Below are positions 23,801-32,577 of a DNA stretch of 64,000 nucleotides, in pieces; within the stretch, counting starts at the first letter, position 1, and each line of letters opens with the position of its first letter. The position numbers were made by a program, and so were the translations under genes. The DNA comes from Cafeteria roenbergensis (lineage: Eukaryota > Sar > Bigyra > Bicosoecida > Cafeteriaceae). The notes beneath the pieces were generated by a model. That model saw only the letters and a list, made by a program, of their open reading frames with translations, did no database searches and had not been told where the DNA came from. The stretch lies in assembly GCA_008330645.1 (NCBI GenBank), contig VLTN01000049.1:186001-250000 (forward strand), read 5' to 3'.

Positions 23801-26800
23801 GAGGAGGGCGTGGTTGGCGCCGGGCCCCGAAACCGCCTGATGTGGCGGCCCTGCGGTCTGGCTTTGCCGCCACGGTTCGGCGCGGATGCGTGGAGGGTGA
23901 GGTGGAGGGTGCGGCTCCACGGCGGGGACGACGTGGGGGTGGCGCTGGAAGGACTCGCGGGCGGCAGAGCCGCCTTGGAGGGGACGAAGGTGGGGCACAG
24001 CTCGCGCGGCAGCGTCGGCCACATGTCGGTCGTCAGCCTGCACCAGGACGTCGGCCACCTGGTGGGGGCGGGACCCCCAGCCGAGCCGCTGGCCGAGCCG
24101 GCTGTGGGGCCGGGAGCGGAGGACGGCACACAGTGGGACGGCGCCGCGGGCGAGGTGGTGCTTCCGGGAGGGGCCTTTGGCTCGTCTTCAGGGGCGCGCG
24201 GGGGCGGAGGTGTGCAGACGATGACCGGGTCGGCGACGGCGACGGCCGCGTCCCGGCGGGCGGGTCGTGGGTGCGAGGTGGTCGTGGCGCCCGAGCCGTC
24301 GCACGGCGCGCTGCGGGAGCTTGCCGCCCTGGTGGCAGCCCACCGTCGCGCCGACGTGGTCCGTCAGAGCAGAGAGGGCGGCTTCTCTGCGAGGGGCGAC
24401 GCTCCTGCATCCGCGGCCGGGCCCCAGACGGGCGCCGTGCCGGCCGGCAGCGTGCCTCGCGCAGTCGCCGATGCCGCCGCGGACGGCGGCCCGGCGCGCA
24501 CTCCGGTCATCGGGTCGCCGGAACGACCAACCGCAGCGGACGCCCACGAAGCCGCAGCCGCCGCTGCCCGGATGCAGATCCCCGCGTCGCTCACCAAGTC
24601 GCTCGGCGTCTCCGCAGCGCGGTCGTCGCTCCACGAGATGGGGCGCGCCCCGGCGTTTGTGAGCGACGCGGTGGCAGCGGCGCAGGTGGGGTCGCTCGCA
24701 GCGTCGCAGGCTCACGGCGGAGCAGCCCGCGGCACCGAGCGGGACCCCCCGCGGTGGGCTCTGCCGGATGGAGTTGCTCCTTCACTGGGCAGAGCCGACG
24801 TGGACGACGCGATGCAAGGCCACTCCCTGGCCACGACGCTGTCGCTGGTGATGGGCGGGGCGGCCGCAAACCCGTTCCTTGCCCGTGCCGGTATCGGGCA
24901 CGCCCTCCCGCGCGGCGCAGCCGACGCTGGAGGGGGGGCCCCGCTGCGGACGGCTTCGACCACGCCTGCGGGCGGCGAGCCGGCGACTGCAGCGGGGACG
25001 TTTATGACAGAGCTCTCCGGGCAGACGGCACCGGCGGCGCGAGGCACCGGCTTGCGCGAGGCGCAGGCGGCGCTGCGGCGCGCCCCGCAGCCGGAGGCCG
25101 TGAAGGCGCCGGCGAGGAGGTCGCCGCAGCGAGACGGCCAGCCGGGCAGTCGCGCGGCCGGCATCCTGCTGAGTCTGACCGGCAGAGCCTCTGTGGACGC
25201 CCCGGCACGCGTGACGCTTCGGGGCATGTGGCGCGTCCACCTGCTGTCCAGCGGGGGCCCGGTGATGGGCGTCAACGCTGCGGCCAAGGCGACGGCCGGC
25301 GGGCCTGGGCGCGAGGTGCACGCCCACGGGGGCACGCTGGGCGCCGCCGCGGCCTCGGGCGGACCGGCCAGTCGGCTCTCGGCGCTTGAAGGATCCGTGG
25401 CCCGCTCGGCGACGGCACTCGGCCGCGGCTCCGCTCAGCGCTCCGCCGACGGAGGCGGCGCCTTGGAGCCTGGCGAGGCGTCGCCGCCCGGAGGCGCGGC
25501 CGCGAACACCGGCCGCCCCGTGCTCATCGACCCGCACGTCGACGACCTTGACCGAGGGGACGCTGAGCACCCGCCAAGCAGACGCCGGGCTCCGGAGGAC
25601 GGCGGCAGCGCCCAGGCCGCCGTGGGAAGGGCCGGCTCGCCGCCCATGGGCCGCTCGTCCGCTGCCGCCCCGCATAGGGCGGCCTCCTTCGCCGAGGCGC
25701 TCAGCGAGGCCGCGGCGGCGAGCAAGGCCGAGCGGCGCCGCGCTGACAGGGCGGCGGCGAGGGAGGCGGTGGAGCGGCGGCGCGCGAGTCTTGGCCTCCT
25801 CTCTGGTGCAGCGGCCGCGGCGACCGCCGCCGCCGCTTCCGACGCGTTGGAAGCAGGCGGCGCTGCCTCCGGCGGCAGCCCTCCCGGCAAAGCGCCGCAC
25901 TCATCGCTCGAGCGGCTTCCCCTTGTGGCACCGACGCCGGTGCAGCGGTCGTTCCGCCAGGCCGGCGCGCCCGCGGCAGGCGGGCCAGCGCCAGAGCCCG
26001 CTGCCGTGGGCGTGCCCCCGCTCGGCCTGAAGTGGCAGCGGTCCCAGCGCAGCGCGGCCGCAGCCACAGGCGCGGCAGGCCAGTCGCAGCCCGGCTGGCC
26101 AGCCGGACAGGCAGCAGCAGCCCCTAGGCCCTTTGGGAGAGCCACTGCGCCGTCGCAACCGGCGGCGGGGGCGGCGGGGGCGGCGGGACAGGGCGCGTTG
26201 CTTCGGCCGCGGGGGCCAAGCAGGGCGTCGCACGGCGAGGCAAGCAGGGCGGACCCGTCAGACGTCGAGCGCAAGGCGGCCGCTGGCGCCACTGTCGCAG
26301 CAGCGTGCGCTCGGCGGGCGGCCGAGGGCGAGAGCGGCGCCACAGATGGCCGGACGTCGGCGCTTCCCCGGCGGCGCGAGCGCGACCTGGAGGCCGAGGC
26401 GGAGGAGGAGCTCCAGCTGATGCGCGCGCGACAGCGGGCTGCCACGTGGCGCGACATGCACCGGGAGTGGCAGGACCGGAGCAGGGAAGCAGCCGTGCTT
26501 GCGGACCTCAACCGGGTCGCGGCAGCGCCGAGGCTCACTTCGGCTCAAATTTTCGCCGTGAGGGCTGCGGCCTCGCAGACGGGCCCTGACGCCATGGCCA
26601 TGGCGCTGGACGTCGGCGCCGCGCAGCTAGACCTCGCGCGACAGCCGGACGCCATTCGCGCCGCCCGCCACGTGTCGGGGGACGTCTCTCGAGGCATCCA
26701 GGCGCTGGCCCAGCGCGCCGGCACGGCGGAGCCGGAACCGCCGGCCCTGCGGCTGTGGAGCGCCCAGCAGCGGGCGGACGAGCGCGGGCGCGTGACCAGC

Positions 26801-28522
26801 GCCGCGCAGGAGCGACGCCTGCGCGGCTTCGCGAGCCGCCTGCAGCTGCAGGAGGGCGCGGTGGCCGACGCGGGCCAGTCGCTGTCCCGCGCCTTGTCCG
26901 CCGCTGAGGGAATGTCGAGGGTGGCGTTCGGTCGCGGGGCCGTGGGCGTCGATGAGGGGGCCGGCTGGTTCTCTGCCGAGAGCATGCCCGCTGACGCCGC
27001 GGCGTCAAGGCGGTCTGCGCGTCGCAAGTCGTCCCTGCGCCTGAGCGGCTCTGCTCCCCGGTTTCGTCCCGGGGACGGGCCGCGCGTGACACTTGCGTCG
27101 GTGAGCAACGAAGGGTCGAAGCTCCTGCTGGAGCCGGCGCCGCGGATGGTGGCCGCGCTGACAGAGACCGGCGTCGGCGCCCGGGGCGGCGGCGACAAGC
27201 GGCTGTCTCGTGGGCCGATGCAGCCTGCCTTTCCCGAGACCAGCGACTTGCGGGCGACGGTGCTCGAGGCGAGGGTGTCCACGGAGGTGCGCCGCGCCCT
27301 GCGCAGCGACGAGGTGAGCGTGGGGCTGCTGCTGCGGCAGGGCTTGCCCGCGCACCGAGCGGTCGTGTCGCTCCAGCGGCGGTTCCGCGTTCGCAAGCAG
27401 TTCCGCTGGATGCGCGCTTTGCAGCACTGCGACCGTGTGGTCACCCACAAGCTTCGGGGCGAGGTGGCTGCGGGCGCGGACGAAGGCTCTGCCTTGCGGA
27501 AGCTGGCTGGCGCAGGAGGGGAGTCTCGCGCCGCGGCTCGCCGGCGGCGGGACGCAATGCGGCAGCGCTTGATGGACGAGGCGGCGGCGGAGGTGTCGGA
27601 GGCGGTGGCGGGCGCCTGGAGCGATGACGGGAGCTCGTTGGGGAGCAGTCGTGGCGGGCCGGGGCGCCGGGCGCGGGCGGGCCCCCAGCACGGGAAGCGG
27701 GCAGCGGGGCGCGAGGCGAGCGACGGCGGCCTGACGATCACGCGCGGAGGGGTGGTAGCTGGACCGCCTGCTGCGGCTGGCGGCGACGGGCAGCCGGGCG
27801 CGGGGCAGCCGGGGGGCGTGGAGCTTGGGGAGCCCTCGCTGGTGTCTCTCAGCAGTCTTGGTCCCGCGGCGTCGCTCGCCTCGCTTGGGCTGGGCAGCGG
27901 AGGGGGTGCCGGTGAGACATCAAAGAGCCAGGGCAAACTGCCTGGGCGGCGCATCCTCACAAGCGCGCCCGTTGTCGGTGCAGCGGCGCCACCGCCAAAG
28001 ACACCGACCATTGCTGAGCGGTTCGAGAGCCGGGCCGACGCGGCCAGCCGGCGCCGGCGGCAGCGAGGCCTGCCGTCGCCGCGGGGAGTAGACTCCGAGT
28101 CTACCGTGCTCGTAGCGGGGAGGCCTGCCGGCGCAGTAGCGGGGGCAGGCGCGGGCAGCGGCAAGGGCCCGCAGCTGCGCGGGCTTGCGTCGCCTGCGCG
28201 ACCTGCTGGGGCAGGGTCCTCCGACGGGCAGCCTCTCTGGCTGCGAGCGCAGGCCAAGGACGCGCGGAAGCGGCACCGACACGTCGAAGCTATGGCTCGC
28301 GCCGGAAGCAGTCTGCGCACCGGAACGTTCCGGCAGGCCGAGAAGCAGCGGCGCAGCGCGCGGCACTTGCAAGTCGTGATGGGCGCCCACTCCCCAGGAA
28401 GCGGCGCGGACGAGCAGCACCCGCTTGGTGTGCCAGGCATGGCTGCCATGGCAACGGCTCTTGGGGGAAGAGTCGTTGGGTTCAGGCAGGCACAGTCTGC
28501 AGCTGCGCCGGAACAGGTGTGA
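20831..28522 (+). CDS. Giant intronless low-complexity protein (about 2,563 aa)
   Basis: One frame open for 7.9 kb; the first ATG is at 20831, with another at 21214. Most of the chain is Ala/Gly/Ser/Arg-rich and probably disordered. Ordered islands occur. Residues about 690-800 contain SYGAVIALESLACAAGGV and RGFLTVHRAEPE, then LFRVLDPDN and LLGSSVSLRS; this faintly recalls a MIR-type beta-trefoil (YGxxVxL...R.FL). A second beta-rich island is near residue 1,000 (WRVRWRVRLHG) and a third near 1,460. An IQ-like segment, VVSLQRRFRVRKQFRWM, lies near residue 2,178, followed by a basic helix; it could bind calmodulin-like light chains. The function is unknown; a scaffold or cytoskeletal role is possible. 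The gene is rich in a recurring GGCAGAGCC motif (see findings). Confidence 0.65.
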   Translation: MQQRARSSRSGRAADASRPSIAASALATIRRRRGHAGGSAPVLPAATNPADASGQRGAAGEAGAQVRSDRAGGGGVSAAGLPSLWRRSPGERVAGQAPAAPGAAWASAEAGHSALERAATSHAPSRGSMHGGPGSASAPTSARRQSLGGAARHGAVLPGASLGSARGARASSGALPSRQSLSRQGRSRLAAARAQSEAMLAAARRGQPLPLEPSSDTLLPRDAAEPAARAIRSFSGVSPSGSAARGATAVTGLGLSRAAARGDGAGALSAALGTRGGSGEEKASAGEDAAMSERSERTTPAVASATSTASPRLTSRGSLAVMVEPYRGGWASSAPQSPWASRPSTPAGLSGHARAVSPGSAGSPGSSAGAGFRSWAPSPSARRGPPSPSRRGSGTGAFGRDASRPSSPSFRARSMGRGSGALSESHLAQSAAAVTEALSRAVMERLAALQAAGVTVDGELAEMLLPAMQPEMAVAMAESLRGMGPMPAARREAAAAAAAASAADVEASAAASVPVASRVAELAATGQLEAAAAAYIQGAELIRDGSVPGRLPLPKPSRRRIARQLAASRRSSRAGRAGTASPSSSTTGGRNTPGGHSGLSGDSGLSGDSGDSGDSGDSGDSGDETGMGSLATGAEGAAGALRTRGGADGRRRRSSGAGAAGDEEAPRGAAERSAQRPRRLRDRRAVSSHVVGAAVSYGAVIALESLACAAGGVTSRGFLTVHRAEPEPELGRAGDFALDSTWCSHSGRFPLRVPTSGSAHAPRAVTLFRVLDPDNPLSKARLPALPDGGDSGEVGEVALEVLGQGVLLGSSVSLRSAADAVEEALAAAARAEAEEAEARTASHAASSAPLSGAGGGGRPASAPLGRALTSAGSRQGPAASQPLPAGVMGDSTLRPGVATVPAEAAAGEEAERGSAPGARPPGLASRAASNVHPGAAATSAGDRGGRGSGFPGCSDGGLARTSAGSAAASASAAALSAASAASAAAAGPSGEEGVVGAGPRNRLMWRPCGLALPPRFGADAWRVRWRVRLHGGDDVGVALEGLAGGRAALEGTKVGHSSRGSVGHMSVVSLHQDVGHLVGAGPPAEPLAEPAVGPGAEDGTQWDGAAGEVVLPGGAFGSSSGARGGGGVQTMTGSATATAASRRAGRGCEVVVAPEPSHGALRELAALVAAHRRADVVRQSREGGFSARGDAPASAAGPQTGAVPAGSVPRAVADAAADGGPARTPVIGSPERPTAADAHEAAAAAARMQIPASLTKSLGVSAARSSLHEMGRAPAFVSDAVAAAQVGSLAASQAHGGAARGTERDPPRWALPDGVAPSLGRADVDDAMQGHSLATTLSLVMGGAAANPFLARAGIGHALPRGAADAGGGAPLRTASTTPAGGEPATAAGTFMTELSGQTAPAARGTGLREAQAALRRAPQPEAVKAPARRSPQRDGQPGSRAAGILLSLTGRASVDAPARVTLRGMWRVHLLSSGGPVMGVNAAAKATAGGPGREVHAHGGTLGAAAASGGPASRLSALEGSVARSATALGRGSAQRSADGGGALEPGEASPPGGAAANTGRPVLIDPHVDDLDRGDAEHPPSRRRAPEDGGSAQAAVGRAGSPPMGRSSAAAPHRAASFAEALSEAAAASKAERRRADRAAAREAVERRRASLGLLSGAAAAATAAAASDALEAGGAASGGSPPGKAPHSSLERLPLVAPTPVQRSFRQAGAPAAGGPAPEPAAVGVPPLGLKWQRSQRSAAAATGAAGQSQPGWPAGQAAAAPRPFGRATAPSQPAAGAAGAAGQGALLRPRGPSRASHGEASRADPSDVERKAAAGATVAAACARRAAEGESGATDGRTSALPRRRERDLEAEAEEELQLMRARQRAATWRDMHREWQDRSREAAVLADLNRVAAAPRLTSAQIFAVRAAASQTGPDAMAMALDVGAAQLDLARQPDAIRAARHVSGDVSRGIQALAQRAGTAEPEPPALRLWSAQQRADERGRVTSAAQERRLRGFASRLQLQEGAVADAGQSLSRALSAAEGMSRVAFGRGAVGVDEGAGWFSAESMPADAAASRRSARRKSSLRLSGSAPRFRPGDGPRVTLASVSNEGSKLLLEPAPRMVAALTETGVGARGGGDKRLSRGPMQPAFPETSDLRATVLEARVSTEVRRALRSDEVSVGLLLRQGLPAHRAVVSLQRRFRVRKQFRWMRALQHCDRVVTHKLRGEVAAGADEGSALRKLAGAGGESRAAARRRRDAMRQRLMDEAAAEVSEAVAGAWSDDGSSLGSSRGGPGRRARAGPQHGKRAAGREASDGGLTITRGGVVAGPPAAAGGDGQPGAGQPGGVELGEPSLVSLSSLGPAASLASLGLGSGGGAGETSKSQGKLPGRRILTSAPVVGAAAPPPKTPTIAERFESRADAASRRRRQRGLPSPRGVDSESTVLVAGRPAGAVAGAGAGSGKGPQLRGLASPARPAGAGSSDGQPLWLRAQAKDARKRHRHVEAMARAGSSLRTGTFRQAEKQRRSARHLQVVMGAHSPGSGADEQHPLGVPGMAAMATALGGRVVGFRQAQSAAAPEQV
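22618..22700 (+). repeat. GGGGACAGC-type 9-bp tandem repeat
   Basis: Imperfect 9-bp units encode SGDSGDSGDSGD within the giant protein. Units vary at one or two bases (AGT/AGC, GGT/GGG), so the peptide is better conserved than the DNA. Confidence 0.75.
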
Positions 28523-28793
28523 TCGCGCGGAGTGGGCATGAGTTGAACCGCAGGCCTGCGCGAGGGCTTCCGCGACAATTGCATGATTCTGTCGGCAGCG
28601 GCTGGCAGGCTTGGGGGGGGGGGCGCAAGCGAAAGCGGGCGGCCGTCGCGCCGTTTCGCCCACCGAAGCGACCCGAAGTTGGCAGTCGTTCGAAGCACAC
28701 GATCTGCCATTGACGGGAAATCTCGCGCGCTGTCACACTCCTCCTGAGTGAACCGAAAGGCCACCCCCCGCCCAGATTCCCCGTCAAGCAGCA
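28523..28793. promoter_or_regulatory. Upstream region of ankyrin gene, with G11 run
   Basis: 271 bp between the giant gene and the ankyrin gene, both on the plus strand. It includes an uninterrupted run of 11 G at 28613-28623. No core promoter element is recognised. Confidence 0.35.
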
Positions 28794-31700
28794 ATGTCGG
28801 TCAGTGACATGTTTGAGGCGTGCGTGGCGGGCGACTTGCCCTCGGTCCGCAGGATGCTGGACGACGGCTTCGACATTGAGACGCCGCTCAAGGTGAGCCA
28901 AGCACGCGCCCAGCGCGACCCTCGAGGAGAGCAGCGCTTGCCCGCCCTCCGCCCCTTCGCCCCGTTTGCACGCACCCATGGCGCTCAATCCGGCGCTGGG
29001 GCGTTGCTCGAGCCTCGCCAGGCGCCGGGCAGCGCCGGATCACGATATGTTCCTGCGCCGATCCGCTCATCGGTCCGCGCGCAGTCCAAGGCCACGGCCA
29101 TCATCATCGCGGCTGCGAACGACCACTCGAACATCATCAGCTTGCTGATGGACAAGGGCGCAGACATCGAGGCCCGTGACCACGTGAGGGAGGCCCGCGC
29201 AAGCTTGTCGTACCGACGTTCCTTGCTCGTGACAACGTGCGGCTCGCAACACACTCCGAGGCCCACGTCCCCCTCTCGCGATGCTGCGCTCGCGGTCCCC
29301 GCAGGAAGAAGACACCGCGCTCACTGTGGCCGCCCGGTTCGGCAAGGAGGCTGCCGTCCGCGTTCTAATCGAGCGCGGCGCGTTCATCAACGTCCGCGAC
29401 AACGTGAGCGCGTCCGAGCCGACCGCTTCTTGCAGGCGTTGCCCCATGCATGCCCCGAATCCGCCACTCTCATCGTAGATAGCGCTGCCGCTTGTCGTTT
29501 GGGGCGCAATCGCAGGCGGGGGCCACTGCTCTCATGTACGCCGCCGGGCGCGGGCACGACAGCATCGTCTCCTTCCTGCTGGAGCGCGGAGCGGACGCGG
29601 CTCTCTGCGACGCTGTGAGAAGTCTGGGCCCACACTAGGCGTGCTTTGCGAGAGCGCAAGAGCGTCGCTGTGCGCCGCTGCTCTCCTCGAGCTCAGCCCT
29701 GCCGCTCTTGCGCCCCTGGCGCAGGACGGAGACTCGGCCCTCATGTACACGGCCCTGAAGGACCAGCCAGGAGCGGCGGCCGCGCTTTTGGCTCGGGGCG
29801 TTCCTCTGGAGACCCAGAATGGCGTGAGTCCAGCGGCTCGCCCTACTGGCGATCCCCGCGTCTGCACGGTGGAGGCATCCCCGCGGCCGCTCCGGCGCAC
29901 CCGCTGTCGTCGCGGCGCAGAGCCACTGAAACCGGCCGGCTTTTAGTCTCAAACCTCGCAGAAGGGACTCAGCGCGCTCAACCTGGCCGCAATGGTCGGC
30001 GCCACGGAGGTGGCTCGCCTCGTGCTGGACCACGGCGCTGACATGGAGTCCCGCTCGCGGGTGAGACCGCGGAACTTGTGTCCGAGCGCAGGGGACGCTA
30101 CCGGACCAGGGTTGGCGTGCAGCGAAGGTGGATGCCGCACCGGCCTTGGGATCGCGACAGGCTCTCTGCCCGCGCTTCGCCTCCGGCGGTGTTTTCGCTT
30201 CCGCAGAGCCTCCTGACGCCCCTCATGACGGCTGCTATCAAGGGCCACATCGACGTGGTGAAGCTGCTGCTCGCGCGCGGGGCAGACGCGTTCGCGGTCG
30301 ACGACGTGAGCCATGCAGGGCAGAGCCGGGGCGCCCCAGCCGCCCGCAGCGCGCCTCGTCTTGCCCAAGCGGCTTCTGGTGCCGTCGCAACCGTCGTCGT
30401 CGCAGGATGGCGACTCGCCCTTGTGCCTTGCCGCGCGGTTCGGCTTCATCGAGATTGCAAAGATTTTCCTCGAGCTCGGCGCCGACATCAACCAGACCAA
30501 CAAGGTGAGGGTGGCTCCTTGGCAGGGCAGCCTGGCCACGCCCGAGGCCCGCTCGCTCGCTCGGCCACGAGCGGCAGTCCGGCTTGTCCCCGCGCGTCGA
30601 TGCTGGCTTCGCCCTTTCCGGCCCCGCCCCGCCGCCCCCCCCTTGCCCGCAGAAGGGGGCCACGCCCTTGATGGTGGCTGCCGCCACCGAGCACCCTGAC
30701 ATGGTGACCTTCCTCGCCAGCCGCGGTGCCGACCTGGAGAGCGCAGACGTTGTGAGTCAGACGTCGTTGTGGGGTCCACTCAGCTCATGAGGGCGACCCT
30801 ACCCCTCCAGTGTCCACATTTGGCTCCACTTGCGAGGGAAGCCGCGCGTCGCAACAGCGCTCTGGACCTGCGCCCGACCCTGTCTCCCTGCGCGACCAAG
30901 GACTGTCCGTTTGCTGCTCCCTGTTTGCGCAGGACGAGGAGACGGCTCTGAGCCTGGCCGCTCGCTTCGGAAAGCACGCCGCAGTCCGCGCGCTCGCTGC
31001 AGCCGGGGCCAACCTCGAGTGCCGCGACAAGGTGAGGACCCTGCCAGCGATGGCGCCGTCCAGCCATTGTGGCAGCGCTCCGCGGCGTGAATTCCGCGAC
31101 GGCCGAGCCCCGCTCTCGATCCAGCGCCCTTGCCGCGCCCCTCTTCCATTGCTCGCGCAGATCAAGATGACGCCGCTTCACATCGCTTCGGCCAAGGGCG
31201 AGGTTGCGAGCGTGGCGGCGCTGCTGGGCTGCGGCGCCAACATCGAGGCCAAGGACCAGGTTCGTTTGTCTCCCAGCGGAGATCCGCTGCTGCCCTGCCG
31301 CGCTTGCTTCGCGGAGACGACCTTGTCGCCGGGCGGGAACTGAAGTGGCGAACTGCAGCCCTTGCCCTCGCCCTGCGAACCGCAAGCCCTGCGCTCCCGC
31401 AAGCTTGCGCCATGCGCGACCCGCAGGATGCCGACACCCCTCTCACCATCGCATCGCGATATGGGCATGTGGCGGTCATCGACCTGCTCCTGGACAATGG
31501 AGCGGACCTCGAGGCCCACGACAAGGTGAGCCGCCGCGCTGGGCCCGTTGCTTGCCGCGCCACAGCCTGACGGCACGGCCTGTGGGCCCTGCGCCGCAGT
31601 TGCAGCTTGCAAGTTGTCCTGGTGGCGCGCATCCGGGCTTCAACCTGCCTCGGCGACAATCTAGCTTCCATGAATCTGCATCGGGTCTGGCTGTGCAGAA

Positions 31701-32248
31701 TGGCGTGACGTCTGTCACCGTCGCGGCGCTCCGCGGCGAGATCCAGGCAGTGGAGGCGCTCATCATGCGCGGCGCAGACCTGGAGGCCCCCAACCGCGTA
31801 AGTCTGTGGCCGCTGTACTGGACGTGGCGAGCGGGTGGCAGCTGCCGCCGCCGCACCGGCGGCCCGGGCGCTGACAAGCTGGCGTTGCCCCAACTGCGCT
31901 CGCGGGCGATGCTGCTCGTTTCTTTCATCGCAGCTGGGCCGCACGGCGTCGGACGTCCTGCGCGAGAAGCTGGGCGAGGATGCTGTGAACATCGTGGCAG
32001 ATGCCCGGGAAAGAGCGTCCAAGCCCGAGTTCATCGCCCTGCAGACGGTGCGCGCCTCCGCAGCAGTTCGCATCACCCAGGTGGAGCAGCAGCTCCTCCG
32101 CGAGTCCAGGGCCCGCTCCGCCACCGAGAAGACGCTCGCTTCCGTTCTGGCCCGTCTTGCGCGGCTTGAGGCCGCAGCAGGCGTCGAGGGCACGCCTTCG
32201 GGGGCAGGCGCCGCGGGCGCAGGCTGCGACGACAACAACAACGCTTGA
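28794..32248 (+). CDS. Ankyrin-repeat protein, one repeat per 99-nt exon (14 exons, 533 aa)
   Basis: Exons: 28794-28892, 29085-29183, 29305-29403, 29516-29614, 29725-29823, 29962-30060, 30207-30305, 30406-30504, 30653-30751, 30933-31031, 31161-31259, 31427-31525, 31699-31797 and 31934-32248. The first thirteen are each exactly 99 nt, phase 0 at both ends, and each encodes one 33-residue ankyrin unit in the same register (start like DGDTALxxAA, end like GADxExxDK). The final 315-nt exon encodes 104 residues with a coiled-coil-like helix (RITQVEQQLLRESRARS) and a Gly/Ala tail. Donors are GTGAGN in 11 of 13 introns (the others are GTTCGT and GTAAGT); acceptors are CGCAG in 12 of 13. Introns are 100-192 bp. 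The protein is probably a protein-binding scaffold with a C-terminal oligomerisation helix; no signal peptide or enzyme domain is seen. Confidence 0.9.
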
Positions 32249-32577
32249 GGCGCTGCAGGTGTCGAGCTCCAAGTAGGTGCGCTTTAGGCTCGTTTGAGGC
32301 GCGTGACGCTCGAGCGCGGCGGAACACTTTGCCGGGCATTCCACGCTTTGGCAGCAGCAAACCACACTGCACACGACGATGCTCACCGTCATGGCCGGCC
32401 AGCAGCGATGCGTAGCACCTCGCCGCAGCAGCAAGCACAACCCACGCAGCGCTGGGAGCATGCAGCCCCCGCAAGCGCAAAGCACCACCGCCGGAGGACC
32501 ACGGCCGCGGAGCTGCGCCTCCAACAGTGTGACTCCCCGACCGCGCAATGGCCCGCCGCGAGCCGTCACCAAGCCGG
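32249..32577. other. Convergent intergenic region
   Basis: 329 bp between the ends of the ankyrin gene (plus) and the ABCA gene (minus). I see nothing beyond ordinary sequence that should hold both 3' ends. Confidence 0.4.

Noticed and set aside
22145-28794. Minus-strand frames of 637 and 749 codons inside the giant gene
   Set aside because: Arg/Pro/Ala-rich shadows; the plus-strand frame is continuous for 7.9 kb, and they show no family features.
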